A DNA stretch of 42,524 nt from Chloroflexota bacterium. GTDB lineage: Bacteria > Chloroflexota > Dehalococcoidia > SM23-28-2 > JACOUE01. Numbering within the stretch: the first letter of the stretch is position 1; each line of letters begins with the position of its first letter. Below are positions 29,798-38,136 of this stretch, piece after piece. A program made the translations under genes and the position numbers. The stretch is taken from contig JACOUE010000071.1 in assembly GCA_016178045.1 (NCBI GenBank), positions 1 through 42,524 on the forward strand. The letters run 5' to 3'. A model generated the notes under the pieces. That model saw only the letters and a list, made by a program, of their open reading frames with translations. It was not told where the DNA came from and did no database searches.

Positions 29798-31897
29798 ATG
29801 GAGGAAGCCGGAACGCCGCCTAGGAAACGGCCGCCGCTACCCGAGCAGACCCTCCTGCCCGAGGCCGAGCCGATGGCCGTCCAGGACATCCGCGACGCCC
29901 TCGTCATCCGCGAACGCGACCTCTTCCTCCTCACCGACGTCCATGGCGAAGTCCCCTCCGTCAACCTCAACGGCTACGGCCTCTACTACGCCGACACCCG
30001 CTACCTCTCGGCCTACGAGTTCACCTTCGCCGATGCCAGGCCCGTGGTCCTGCTCTCCACCGGCGAGCTAGGCTACAGCGGTGAGCAGGTCCTCACCAAC
30101 CCCACCATGACCAGTGCCGAGGGGCGCGTCCTCCCCCGCGGCACCATCGAGGTCCGCCGCCAGCGGGTCGTCGAGGACGTGCTGGAAGAGACGTTGCGCA
30201 TCACCAGCTACAACGTCTTCCCCGTCACCCTGGACCTGCACTACACGTTCCGGGCCGACTTCGCCGACATCTTCGAGGTCCGCGGCTACGAGCGCACTTC
30301 CCCGGGACAGTACTACCAGCCCCGCAAGACCGAAGCGACGATCACCTTCGCCTACAAGGGCGTGGACGGCCGAAAGAGAGAGACGCGCATCACGTTCTCC
30401 CCCGCACCGCTCTCCATCACGCCCGTGGGCGAGAACGGCGGCATGCGGGTCTCCTTTCGCGTCTCGCTCAGGCACCGCGAGAGCGCCGCCCTCCGCACGG
30501 TGATCGCCGTCGACGGGCGGCTGGAAGCGGCGCAGGGGGTCGAGCGGTTCGGCACCGTCGCCCACGAGTACGACGAGTGGCTGCGCTCCGCCACCAACGT
30601 CTACGCTGACAACGACTTCTTCAACGCCGTGCTCCAGCGCTCTCTGCACGACCTGCGCATGCTCTGGAACCACGATACCAACAGCGGGGCCTACCCGGCC
30701 GCCGGCACTCCCTGGTTCGACACACTCTTCGGGCGGGACGTCTGCATCGTGTCGTTACAGACGCTGGCCTTTAAGCCGGAGATCGCCCGCCAGTGCCTGA
30801 AGGTGCTGGCCCGCTGGCAGGGCACCAAGTTCGACCCCTGGCGGGACGAGGAGCCCGGGAAGATCCTCCACGAGCTGCGCAACGACGAGCTCACCGTCGC
30901 CGGGGAGCTCCCGTACTCGCCCTACTACGGCAGCGTTGACTCCACGCCCCTCTTCCTCTGGCTGGCCGGCCAGTACTACGCCTGGACGGCCGACCTCGAG
31001 CTGATGGCCGAGCTGGAGCCAAACCTCCGCGCCGCCCTCCAGTGGATCGAGCAGTATGGCGACGTGAACAGCGACGGCTTCGTCGAGTACGAGAAGCGGT
31101 CGGCGAAGGGGCTGGTGAATCAGGGCTGGAAAGACTCCGGCGACAGTATCATCCACACCGACGGCACGCTGGTGGAGCCGCCCATCGCCCTGGTGGAGGT
31201 GCAGGGATACGTCTACGCCGCCAAGCGCGGCCTGGCCCCCGTCTTCGCCGCCCTGGGCGACGAGGGGCTCGCCCGGCGGCTGCTGTCGGAGGCGGCCGCC
31301 CTCAAGCGCAGCTTCAACCGCGAGTTCTGGCTGCCGGAGGGGTTCTTCGCCCTGGCCCTGGACGGCCAGAGGCGCCCCGCGGCCACCATCACCTCGAACC
31401 CGGGGCACGCCCTGTGGACGGGCATCGCCAGCCGGGGCTACTCGCCGCAGGTAGTGGAGCGGCTCATGCGGAACGACATGTTCTCCGGCTGGGGCATCCG
31501 CACCCTGAGCACGACGTCGGCCAGGTTCAACCCCTTCGGCTACCACCTGGGCACGGTCTGGCCCCACGACAACTCCATCCTGGCGATGGGGTTCAAGAAG
31601 TACGGTTTCGAGGAGGAGCTGAGCGAGGTCGCCACCGCCCTCTTCGACGCCGCCCGCGCCTTCCCCCTCGTCCTCCAGGCCATGCTGGGCCTGCACCCGG
31701 ACGCGCCCGGCAACCGCCTGACGCTCGTGCGGCCGCGCCTCCCGAGCTGGCTGGGCCAGCTCCAGGTGGAGCGCCTCCGCGTCGGCCGGGGCGAAGCCGA
31801 CCTCTTATACGAGCGGCGGGGCAAACGCACCCGCGTCCGCGTCATCCAGACCCGGGGCAACCTGACCGTGGACCTCGCGCCGCGCTGGCCTCTCTAG
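29798..31897 (+). CDS. Amylo-alpha-1,6-glucosidase/glycogen-debranching-like enzyme
   Basis: The roughly 699-residue protein has an N-terminal beta-sandwich domain (about 25-245, starting VQDIRDALVIRERDLFLLTDVHG and including LNGYGLYYADTRYLSAYEF) typical of this family, and a C-terminal (alpha/alpha)6-barrel glycosidase (about 275-695). The barrel includes GTPWFDTLFGRD, GSVDSTPLFLWL, QGWKDSGDS and WGIRTLS, with acidic residues in the expected loops. The enzyme would act on alpha-1,6 branches or related glucosides. ATG 29798 is used, but there is no clear Shine-Dalgarno sequence; a shorter start at Met 26 would also retain the domain. It ends the three-gene operon. Confidence 0.9.
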   Translation: MEEAGTPPRKRPPLPEQTLLPEAEPMAVQDIRDALVIRERDLFLLTDVHGEVPSVNLNGYGLYYADTRYLSAYEFTFADARPVVLLSTGELGYSGEQVLTNPTMTSAEGRVLPRGTIEVRRQRVVEDVLEETLRITSYNVFPVTLDLHYTFRADFADIFEVRGYERTSPGQYYQPRKTEATITFAYKGVDGRKRETRITFSPAPLSITPVGENGGMRVSFRVSLRHRESAALRTVIAVDGRLEAAQGVERFGTVAHEYDEWLRSATNVYADNDFFNAVLQRSLHDLRMLWNHDTNSGAYPAAGTPWFDTLFGRDVCIVSLQTLAFKPEIARQCLKVLARWQGTKFDPWRDEEPGKILHELRNDELTVAGELPYSPYYGSVDSTPLFLWLAGQYYAWTADLELMAELEPNLRAALQWIEQYGDVNSDGFVEYEKRSAKGLVNQGWKDSGDSIIHTDGTLVEPPIALVEVQGYVYAAKRGLAPVFAALGDEGLARRLLSEAAALKRSFNREFWLPEGFFALALDGQRRPAATITSNPGHALWTGIASRGYSPQVVERLMRNDMFSGWGIRTLSTTSARFNPFGYHLGTVWPHDNSILAMGFKKYGFEEELSEVATALFDAARAFPLVLQAMLGLHPDAPGNRLTLVRPRLPSWLGQLQVERLRVGRGEADLLYERRGKRTRVRVIQTRGNLTVDLAPRWPL

Positions 31898-31925
31898 CCT
31901 GCTCGACTAACACCAGGTGTGCTGC

Positions 31926-31931
31926 TATTAT
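31926..31931 (+). promoter_or_regulatory. -10 box close to SDR start
   Basis: TATTAT lies 11 nt before ATG 31943, implying a 5' leader of only a few nt and no room for a Shine-Dalgarno sequence. Confidence 0.4.
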
Positions 31932-31942
31932 GCCCTTGACCC

Positions 31943-32710
31943 ATGGCCCCTGAGAGCCAGCCCCTCAAAGACCGGATAGCCGTCGTTACCGGCGCCTCGC
32001 GCGGAATCGGCCGCGCTACGGCCGTCGCCCTCGCCCGCGCGGGGGCCCACGTGGTGGTCACCGCCCGCAGCAGCGAGGCCAGCCCTTCGCGCCTGCCCGG
32101 CACCATCGAGGACACGGCGCGACAGGTGGAGGCGCTGGGCCGCCGCGCTCTGGCCGTCCCCACCGACGTTACGAACGACGAGCAGGTGGAGGCGATGGCG
32201 TCCCGCGTCCTCGACGAGTTCGGCCGCGTCGACATCGTGGTGAACAACGCCGGCATCAGCTTCCCGGCGCCCCTGGCCGAGACGCCGATCAGGCGCTGGG
32301 ACCTGGTGCTGGGCGTGAACCTGCGGGGTACCGTCCTCTGCACCAAGGCTTTCCTGCCGAAGATGCTGGAGCAGAAGAGCGGGCACATAATTAACGTCTC
32401 CTCCGGCCTGGCCGAGGTGCTCATGCCCGGTATGCTCTCCTACTCCGTGTCGAAGATCGCCATCGAGAAGCTGACGGAGGGCCTCGGCCTGGAGCTGCAG
32501 CCGCACGGGATCGCCGTCAACTGCCTGCGGATCGAGATGAGCATTGCCACCGAAGGGTGGACGTACCGCAATCCCGACATCGACTACTCCGACTGGGAGA
32601 AGCCGGACGCCGCCGCCGATTGCGTCGTCTGGCTGGCCACGCGCGACCCGTCGCTCACGGGCCGCACCCTCACTATCGCCGAGATCCGGGAGCAGATGCG
32701 CGCCGCTTAG
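31943..32710 (+). CDS. Short-chain dehydrogenase/reductase (SDR)
   Basis: A classical 255-residue SDR: the NAD(P)-binding TGASRGIG motif at about residues 17-24, the NNAG motif (VVNNAGISF), the catalytic Ser in INVSSGLAE and the YxxxK pair in SYSVSKIAIEKL. TARSSEAS after strand 2 has an Arg that favours NADP(H). Unusual is the SSEASPSRLPGTIEDTARQ insertion, found in some short-chain alcohol or ketoreductases of this type. The substrate is unknown. It converges on the MFS gene, with stops 4 nt apart. Confidence 0.92.
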   Translation: MAPESQPLKDRIAVVTGASRGIGRATAVALARAGAHVVVTARSSEASPSRLPGTIEDTARQVEALGRRALAVPTDVTNDEQVEAMASRVLDEFGRVDIVVNNAGISFPAPLAETPIRRWDLVLGVNLRGTVLCTKAFLPKMLEQKSGHIINVSSGLAEVLMPGMLSYSVSKIAIEKLTEGLGLELQPHGIAVNCLRIEMSIATEGWTYRNPDIDYSDWEKPDAAADCVVWLATRDPSLTGRTLTIAEIREQMRAA

Positions 32711-32714
32711 GGGC

Positions 32715-33992
32715 CTAGCCGGTTTCCTCTGACGCCGGCACCGGTACTATCTCCTCCCGACGCAGCGTCTCCTTGGCGAAGACGGCGAATAGCAGCGCGA
32801 AGCCGACGAGCAGGACGGCGTCCGCCCCCAGGCCCCAGCCCAGGCTGGTCACGTCGGCGATGCCGCCGAGCAGGATTGGCCCCACCATGAACCCCGCGTC
32901 CCCGAACGTCCGGTACAGGCCCATGCTCACGCCCCGCTGGCCGGCGGGCGCGATGTCGGCGGCGTAGGCGGCCGGGGCCGGCCCCACCAGCCCCGTGCCC
33001 AGCCCGTGGATCACCGCCGCCAGCACGAAGAGCCAGACGTCGTTGCTCAGCGCGAAGAGGACCAGGGCCGCGCCCGTCACAAAGGCGCTGGGCACGATCA
33101 CCGCCTTCCGGCCCAGCCTGTCGATCATCGTCCCGGCGGGGGCAAGCGTCACCAGGTTGAGCAGCGTCATCAACGTGAAGATGCCGCCCAGCTGGCCGGG
33201 CGACATCTCCAGCCGGTTCTCGGCCACCAGGGGTAGGATGGTCAGCCGCCCGCCGGTACGGCTGAGGAAGATGCTCATCGAGAGTAGGCTCACCAGCGCG
33301 AAGTCGGGGCGGAGCAGCAGCGAGCTGATCGTCCGCCACGTCTCCGAGCTCCGGGCCGGCGCGCCACCCACCGGCAGCGACGAAGGGCGTCCCTCGGCTC
33401 GCTCCTGGGTCTCGGGCATGCGGCCGAAGGACCAGAGCGTGCCCAGGGCGGCCAGGCTCGCCACCAGGAAGAAGGGCGAACGGAAGCCGAAGAAGTCGGC
33501 CACGATGCCGCCGGCCGCCGGTCCCAGGCTCACCCCCAGCAGCAGGCTCCCCTGGTACAGGCTCATCAGCCGCCCGCGGTTCTCCTCGGTGGTGATGTCG
33601 GTGAGGAGAACCATGGCGCCGGTCATGTACATGGCCGAGCCGGCGCCGGAGACGAACCGGAAGACGAGCAGCAGCCACAGGTTGGGCACCAGACCGCTGA
33701 GGAGCGACCCGATGGCCGTGATCGCTGGCCCGCCCACCAGCAGCAGGCGCCGTCCGAACCGCTCGGACAGGAATCCCGCGGGCAGGTTCACAACCAGCCG
33801 GGCGGCCCCGAACACGCTTATCGTGAGGCCCACCAGCGTCGTCCCCACGCCGAACGACTGGGCGTACAGGGGCAGCACCGGGCTGATGATCCCCTGCCCC
33901 ATCATCACCACCAGGGTGGTGGCGCACAGGATCAGCAGGGTCTGGTTCTCCCTCAGGGGACGGACGATCCTGCTCTCGATGTAGCCGAGCAT
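32715..33992 (-). CDS. MFS transporter (drug/metabolite efflux-like)
   Basis: A 425-residue polytopic protein with about 12 hydrophobic segments. Between helices 2 and 3 is the MFS motif A variant NLPAGFLSERFGRRLLLVGG, repeated weakly in the second half as PAGTMIDRLGRKAVIV. The central cytoplasmic loop (about residues 190-225, RMPETQERAEGRPSS) is charged as usual. Similarity is to DHA-type proton-driven exporters, but the substrate is not predictable. The ATG at 33992 (MLGYIESRIVRPL) is preceded by a basic amphipathic stretch. It follows the acyltransferase gene in an opposing promoter context. Confidence 0.88.
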   Translation of the reverse strand: MLGYIESRIVRPLRENQTLLILCATTLVVMMGQGIISPVLPLYAQSFGVGTTLVGLTISVFGAARLVVNLPAGFLSERFGRRLLLVGGPAITAIGSLLSGLVPNLWLLLVFRFVSGAGSAMYMTGAMVLLTDITTEENRGRLMSLYQGSLLLGVSLGPAAGGIVADFFGFRSPFFLVASLAALGTLWSFGRMPETQERAEGRPSSLPVGGAPARSSETWRTISSLLLRPDFALVSLLSMSIFLSRTGGRLTILPLVAENRLEMSPGQLGGIFTLMTLLNLVTLAPAGTMIDRLGRKAVIVPSAFVTGAALVLFALSNDVWLFVLAAVIHGLGTGLVGPAPAAYAADIAPAGQRGVSMGLYRTFGDAGFMVGPILLGGIADVTSLGWGLGADAVLLVGFALLFAVFAKETLRREEIVPVPASEETG

Positions 33993-34048
33993 CTGCCTAA
34001 AGAAGAAAGGCCGAAGCCTAGTTTACGCCAGCCGCGCCGGGCCCCCGG

Positions 34049-34966
34049 TCAGGACCCGTTCGGGCCGGCGCCGTCCTGCGGGAACATATCGCGGAAGACG
34101 TACCACTGGCCCGGGAAGCGGCGAACGAACCGCTCGAACTCGTCGACGATCCGCTGGGTGGTGACCAGCGCGTCCTCCTCCGGGTCGAGCTCGCGGTTGG
34201 CGAAGATCGGGGGCGAGATGTACGCCTCGTAGCGGTTCTGCGGCCGCCTCACGGCGAGACCGAAGATAATCGGCGCGCCGCTGATCCGGGCGAGCCGGGC
34301 GGGCCCCGTGGGGAAGTACGTCTGATGGCCGAAGAAGGTGACCGGCCGGCCGTCGCCGTTGCGCACGCCCATGTCCACCACCAGCGCCACCATCTCGTTG
34401 CGGCGGAGGACGCGGATCAGCTTCATTCCCGTACGCGTCGCCGGCAGGAGGGTCACGCCCATCCGCTCCCGACAGGTCACGATCCAGTCCATCAGCATCT
34501 TGGGCTCGAGCCACTCGGCGACGGTCGTCACGCGGTAGCCCTTGAGGAGGAGTAGGCCGCTGGCCACTTCGATGCTGCCCATGTGGGCGCTAGTGAAGAT
34601 GATGCCCTTGCCGTAGCGCCGCGCCTCGTCGAAGTGCTCGTCGCCGTGGATAGTGATGCGGTCCTCGAGGTCTTCCAGGCTCCAGCCCTGCACGCTCAGA
34701 AGCTCGACTATGTAGCGTCCGAACTGGCGGAACGTCTCGTGGCCCAGGCGCCGCACCTCGGGGTCGTCCTCGGGCCGGCCCAGGATGCGGGCGTAGTTAC
34801 GGCGAGCGGTCTCGCGCTTGCTCTTCCAGAGGACATAGAAGATGTCGGAGATGGGGATAGAGATGAGGTAGCCCAGCTCGAGGGGGACCAGGGTGGCCAG
34901 GGCGCGGTTCGCCAGGTAGGTCCAGGGGGCGCTGCGCCCGCGCTGCCCCTTCGCGCCGATAGCCAT
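34049..34966 (-). CDS. Lysophospholipid acyltransferase, HtrB/LpxL/PatA-like
   Basis: A 305-residue membrane-associated acyltransferase of the HtrB/LpxL family. The HX4E catalytic motif appears as SAHMGSIEVASG (about residues 127-138). The family's downstream blocks are present: VDMGVRNGDGRPVTFFG and FPTGPARLARISGAPIIFG. The N-terminus has a hydrophobic anchor (LATLVPLELGYLISIPISDIFYVLW). In organisms without lipid A such enzymes acylate phosphatidylinositol mannosides or glycolipids, as actinobacterial PatA does. ATG 34966 is preceded by a TAATAT-like -10 box, again nearly leaderless. Confidence 0.85.
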   Translation of the reverse strand: MAIGAKGQRGRSAPWTYLANRALATLVPLELGYLISIPISDIFYVLWKSKRETARRNYARILGRPEDDPEVRRLGHETFRQFGRYIVELLSVQGWSLEDLEDRITIHGDEHFDEARRYGKGIIFTSAHMGSIEVASGLLLLKGYRVTTVAEWLEPKMLMDWIVTCRERMGVTLLPATRTGMKLIRVLRRNEMVALVVDMGVRNGDGRPVTFFGHQTYFPTGPARLARISGAPIIFGLAVRRPQNRYEAYISPPIFANRELDPEEDALVTTQRIVDEFERFVRRFPGQWYVFRDMFPQDGAGPNGS

Positions 34967-35084
34967 CCCTAGGGTGGATATTAGCGGAAGGGCGGCTTAG
35001 GGGCCAGCGGCGGCCCGTCCAACCTAGGCCGGGGCTGGGTGGCCCCAAGCGTTCAAGCCGCGCTATATCTCGCACATTTAGGGG
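34967..35084. other. Intergenic region with inverted repeat
   Basis: The 118 nt between the acyltransferase start and the thioesterase stop contains GGGGCCA/TGGCCCC (35000-35006 with 35040-35046), a possible hairpin at the end of the hotdog operon. There is no T-run and nothing else recognisable. Confidence 0.3.
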
Positions 35085-35549
35085 CTAGCGGCCGCCGTCC
35101 TGGCGCGAGCGGGCCAGGTAAAACGCCTCCAGCCGTCGCGCCTCCTCCTTGGGCAGGCGGAGGAACAGCGCCCGGCCCTCGGCCAGGACCTCGCCCGAGG
35201 CGGAGCGCAACTTCCCCGCCGCCTCCAGCCAGCGTCCACGGTTTCGCGTGACGCGGGCGCTCACCGTCACCGGCTGGCCCAGGGGAAGGGGCTTGCGGTA
35301 GCGCACCTGCATGCGCGCCGTCATCGTCCAGGCGCCGGCGGCGTACATCGCCCAGCCCATCGCCTCGTCCAGGGCGGCGGCGGCCACCCCGCCGTGGGCG
35401 ACACCCGGGTACCCCTGGTGCGTCTCCCGAGGCGTGAACTCGCCCAGGGCCCGCTTACCGTCGAGGCGGAACTCGATGTGGAGCCCTTCCGGGTTGGCGC
35501 TCCCGCAGCCGAAGCACCAGTGCCGGGGGCTAGCGGGCGCTTCCTGCAT
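35085..35549 (-). CDS. PaaI-type hotdog thioesterase
   Basis: The 154-residue single hotdog protein shows CFGCGSANPEGLHIEF (two Cys), GYPGVAHGGVAAAALDEAMGW, the classic PaaI/hotdog thioesterase central helix with HGG, and MTARMQVRYRKPLPLG. It hydrolyses acyl-CoA or acyl-ACP thioesters; the leading CxxC segment is found in some family members. ATG 35549 overlaps the end of the ketosynthase gene by 20 nt, implying translational coupling. It is the last gene in the hotdog/ketosynthase operon. Confidence 0.88.
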   Translation of the reverse strand: MQEAPASPRHWCFGCGSANPEGLHIEFRLDGKRALGEFTPRETHQGYPGVAHGGVAAAALDEAMGWAMYAAGAWTMTARMQVRYRKPLPLGQPVTVSARVTRNRGRWLEAAGKLRSASGEVLAEGRALFLRLPKEEARRLEAFYLARSRQDGGR

Positions 35550-36786
35550 CACCGTCCAACTGGCGGAAGACCACCGTGGCGTTCTGGCCGCCGAACCCGA
35601 AGCCGTTGACCAGCGCCGTCCGCACCTTCGAGCGGCGCGACACCAGGGGCACGTAGTCCAGGTCGCACTCGGGGTCGGGTGTCTCACGGTTGATGGTGGG
35701 CGGAATGACGCCGTCGCGGATGGCGAGGACGGCGGCCAGGGCCGAAATAGCGCCGGCACCCCCCAGCAGATGGCCGACCATCGACTTAGGAGAGCTTATG
35801 GCCGCCCGGTAGGCGTGCTCGCCCAGGGCCTTCTTTATCGCCCGCGTCTCGGCCGCGTCGTTGAGGGGCGTCCCTGTCCCGTGGGCGACGACGCAGTCCA
35901 CCTCCTCCACCTCGATGTCGGCCGCCTTCATCGCCCGGGTCATGGCCAGGGCGGCGGCGGTGCCGGTGGGCTCGGGGGCGGTGATGTGGTAGGCGTCGCT
36001 GGTCATGGCGCCGCCGCGCAACTCGGCGTAGACGCGGGCGCCCCGCGCCTGAGCGTGCTCCAGCCGCTCGATGATCATCGCCCCGGCCCCTTCGCCGAAG
36101 ACGAAGCCGTCGCGGTGGAGGTCGAACGGGCGGCACGCCTTCTCCGGCTCGTCGTTGCGGCGGGAGAGGGCGCGCATGTTGTTGAAAGCGGCGAAGGCCA
36201 GCGGGTGGAGGGCGGCCTCCGTGCCGCCGGTGATCACCACGTCCGCCTCGCCCAGGTCGAGGAGGCGCTTGGCCTCAACAAACGCGTACACGCCGGCGGC
36301 GCAGGCGGCGACGGAGGTGATGACCGGCCCGCGGACGCCGTGCCGCATGGCCACCTGGCAGGAAGGCATGTTGGGCGCCAGCATGGGCACCAGGAAGGCG
36401 CTCACGCGGTCCGGCCCCTTGTCCAGCAGTACTTTCTCCCCGTCGGCGATGTCGCCGACGCCGCCGCCTCCCGTGTTCATCACGATCCCTACGGACTCCC
36501 GGTTGGCGTCGTCGACGCGGAGGTCGGCGTCGGCGACGGCCTGCGCGGCCGCGGCGATGGCGAAGTGGGAGAAGCGGGCGCACCGCTTCACCGTTTTCAG
36601 GTCCATGTGGTCGAGCGGGTCGAACCCCTTCACCTCGGCGGCGATGCGGCAGCCGAGGTCGCTGGCGTCGAACAGGGTGATCGGCCCAACGCCGGACACA
36701 CCGTTCACCAGGTTGTGCCAGAACTCTTCCACCTTGCTGCCGATGGGGGTAATCGCCCCAAGACCGGTTATGACAGCGCGAGCCAA
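35530..36786 (-). CDS. Beta-ketoacyl-ACP synthase II-like ketosynthase (FabF family)
   Basis: A 418-residue KAS II-type condensing enzyme, with the Cys-His-His triad intact: VAACAAGVYAF (nucleophile Cys), VVAHGTGTPLNDAAE (first His) and KSMVGHLLGGAGA (second His, with the preceding Lys). The N-terminal RAVITGLGAITPIG and FGFGGQNATVVF close to the C-terminus are typical. The nucleophile motif AACAAG differs from the canonical TACA(A/S)G in having Ala before Ala-Cys. The start is TTG 36786, with GGAGG 7 nt upstream. It lies between MaoC-like and thioesterase genes; no ACP gene is nearby, so it may act on an unusual substrate. Confidence 0.92.
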   Translation of the reverse strand: MARAVITGLGAITPIGSKVEEFWHNLVNGVSGVGPITLFDASDLGCRIAAEVKGFDPLDHMDLKTVKRCARFSHFAIAAAAQAVADADLRVDDANRESVGIVMNTGGGGVGDIADGEKVLLDKGPDRVSAFLVPMLAPNMPSCQVAMRHGVRGPVITSVAACAAGVYAFVEAKRLLDLGEADVVITGGTEAALHPLAFAAFNNMRALSRRNDEPEKACRPFDLHRDGFVFGEGAGAMIIERLEHAQARGARVYAELRGGAMTSDAYHITAPEPTGTAAALAMTRAMKAADIEVEEVDCVVAHGTGTPLNDAAETRAIKKALGEHAYRAAISSPKSMVGHLLGGAGAISALAAVLAIRDGVIPPTINRETPDPECDLDYVPLVSRRSKVRTALVNGFGFGGQNATVVFRQLDGDAGSAR

Positions 36787-36823
36787 AATTCAGCCTCCGT
36801 CTTCCGTCTTGCCCATCCGCCTC

Positions 36824-37237
36824 TTAGCCGCCGACCTCCGCCTCCCCGTCCACCAGCACCTCGCCGGCCTGGTTGCGGACCTCAATCCGGCACAGCGTCC
36901 TGACGCCGTCCGCCTTCTGCACTTCCCCGCTCACGGTAAGCGTATCGCCGGGGCGGGCCGGGGCACGGAAGCGCGACTTCAGACGCCCGCCGTTGGGCCA
37001 GCGCTCTCCAAACGCCGCCGTCAGCATCTCGGAGACGTAAGCCAGGACGAGCAGTCCGTGGGCAATCGTGCCCCCGAACCGCGTCCTGGCCGCGTACTCG
37101 GGGTCCGTATGCAGAGGGTTGCCGTCGCCGCTGGCCCGGGCGTATCGGTTGATCTTCTCTTGCGTGACGTACCTGACGACGGCGGGCAGGGCCTGCCCTG
37201 CTGTCGCCTCGGGGAGGGAACCCGGTCGCTGACTCAT
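36824..37237 (-). CDS. MaoC-family (R)-specific enoyl hydratase/dehydratase
   Basis: A 137-residue hotdog hydratase with the full catalytic motif YARASGDGNPLHTDPEYA (Asp and His of the R-hydratase) followed by FGGTIAHGLLVLAYVSEML. It fits HadB- or PhaJ-like enzymes that interconvert 3-hydroxyacyl and 2-enoyl thioesters. ATG 37237 lies close to the upstream gene's stop (4 nt apart) with no clear Shine-Dalgarno sequence, so translation may be coupled. It probably pairs with the adjacent catalytically weak hotdog partner as a heterodimer, like mycobacterial HadAB. Confidence 0.9.
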   Translation of the reverse strand: MSQRPGSLPEATAGQALPAVVRYVTQEKINRYARASGDGNPLHTDPEYAARTRFGGTIAHGLLVLAYVSEMLTAAFGERWPNGGRLKSRFRAPARPGDTLTVSGEVQKADGVRTLCRIEVRNQAGEVLVDGEAEVGG

Positions 37238-37241
37238 CGGT

Positions 37242-37637
37242 CTACGCGCCCGGCACCGTGATCGTGGCCCGGCCGTGCATCACCGCCCAGCCCGCGGCAT
37301 CTTCCACGCTCAGCTCGATCCCCATCAGCAGCCAGCCCTGGCGTTCGCCCCGGCTGGTGATGCGGGCCTGCGCCTCCAGCGGCTCGCCGACGCGGACGGC
37401 GCGTCGAAATGACACCTCCTGCCCCAGGTGGATGGTCCCCTCGGGGAGCGCAGCCTGCTCGAGCAGGCTGCGGACGGCCAGCGCGACCAGCGCCATGGGC
37501 GGGACAACGTCATCCCCGACCTCTGCGGTCGCCTCGTCCTCCACAGCCGCGCGGTACTCCTCCACCCAATCGCGCGACAGCTCGAAGGGGACAGGAGGGA
37601 ACTCGTAACCCTTCGCCAGGCCCGACAGTGAGACCAT
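37242..37637 (-). CDS. HadA-like/FAS1-type hotdog dehydratase partner subunit
   Basis: A 131-residue hotdog protein starting MVSLSGLAKGYEFPPVPFELSRDWVEEYRAAV, like the N-terminal halves of FAS1-like dehydratases and mycobacterial HadA. It lacks the Asp-His motif of active R-hydratases. The central helix VPPMALVALAVRSLLEQ and GQEVSFRRAVRVGE are typical hotdog features. Together with the neighbouring MaoC gene it probably forms a HadAB-type heterodimer, in which this subunit shapes the acyl pocket. Confidence 0.8.
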   Translation of the reverse strand: MVSLSGLAKGYEFPPVPFELSRDWVEEYRAAVEDEATAEVGDDVVPPMALVALAVRSLLEQAALPEGTIHLGQEVSFRRAVRVGEPLEAQARITSRGERQGWLLMGIELSVEDAAGWAVMHGRATITVPGA

Positions 37638-37641
37638 GACC

Positions 37642-38016
37642 CTAGCCGCCCCGGCCCCCGAAGCGGTTCATGTCGATGACCCGCCGCTCGTGGAGGCCCT
37701 CGCCGATCTTCACCCCCATCTCGTTGTACGCCTCCACCTCGAACACGCACTTACGGCCGTCGATCTCCTTCAGCTTCGCCTTCACCGTCACCTTCTGCCC
37801 GATGGGCGTGGGGGCCAGGTGCCGCACGTCCACCCGGTAGCCCACGGACGTCTCGCCAGCGTCGAGGTGCCGCTGGAGCATGCGCAGGCACAGCCCCTCG
37901 AAGTGGGAGACCATGGCCGGCGTTGAGTACATGGGGATCGGCAGGTGGGGCACGCCCATCTCGGGGGTAGTGGCAACGGTCATCTCCTCGTTGAGGTCGA
38001 GGGGCACTTCCTTCAT
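37642..38016 (-). CDS. Hotdog thioesterase, FlK-like family
   Basis: The 124-residue protein has the pattern TPAMVSHFEGLCLRMLQRHLDAGETSVGYRVDVRHLAPTPIGQKV, typical of the thioesterase family that includes fluoroacetyl-CoA thioesterase. The Glu in HFEG and the His in VRHLAPTP are candidates for catalysis; the usual Thr of FlK appears replaced by Ser or Thr in the MYST segment. It is first in the operon, with GGAGGGAGG near ATG 38016 and a TATACT box at 38049-38054. A role in removing acyl groups from CoA is inferred. Confidence 0.75.
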   Translation of the reverse strand: MKEVPLDLNEEMTVATTPEMGVPHLPIPMYSTPAMVSHFEGLCLRMLQRHLDAGETSVGYRVDVRHLAPTPIGQKVTVKAKLKEIDGRKCVFEVEAYNEMGVKIGEGLHERRVIDMNRFGGRGG

Positions 38017-38048
38017 CGGGCCTCCCTCCTGCCGGTCGAATCGTCCCT

Positions 38049-38118
38049 AGTATACGGGATGCCGCCCGCCCAGTCGCAACCCGCCCCTTCGAAGCGGGAA
38101 GGCAGCGAATGCTAGAAT
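38049..38118. promoter_or_regulatory. Divergent promoter region between hotdog operon and ferredoxins
   Basis: A minus-strand TATACT box (38049-38054) drives the hotdog operon, and a plus-strand TAGAAT box (38113-38118) lies 18 nt before the ferredoxin start. A possible TTGCGA -35 for the minus promoter (38074-38079) is 19 nt away. Confidence 0.45.
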
Positions 38119-38136
38119 AACTTTCGGAAGCACAAA

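Noticed and set aside
35550-35759. Extension of the PaaI thioesterase to 35759
   Set aside because: The upstream part is an out-of-frame reading of the ketosynthase C-terminus; homology begins right after ATG 35549.
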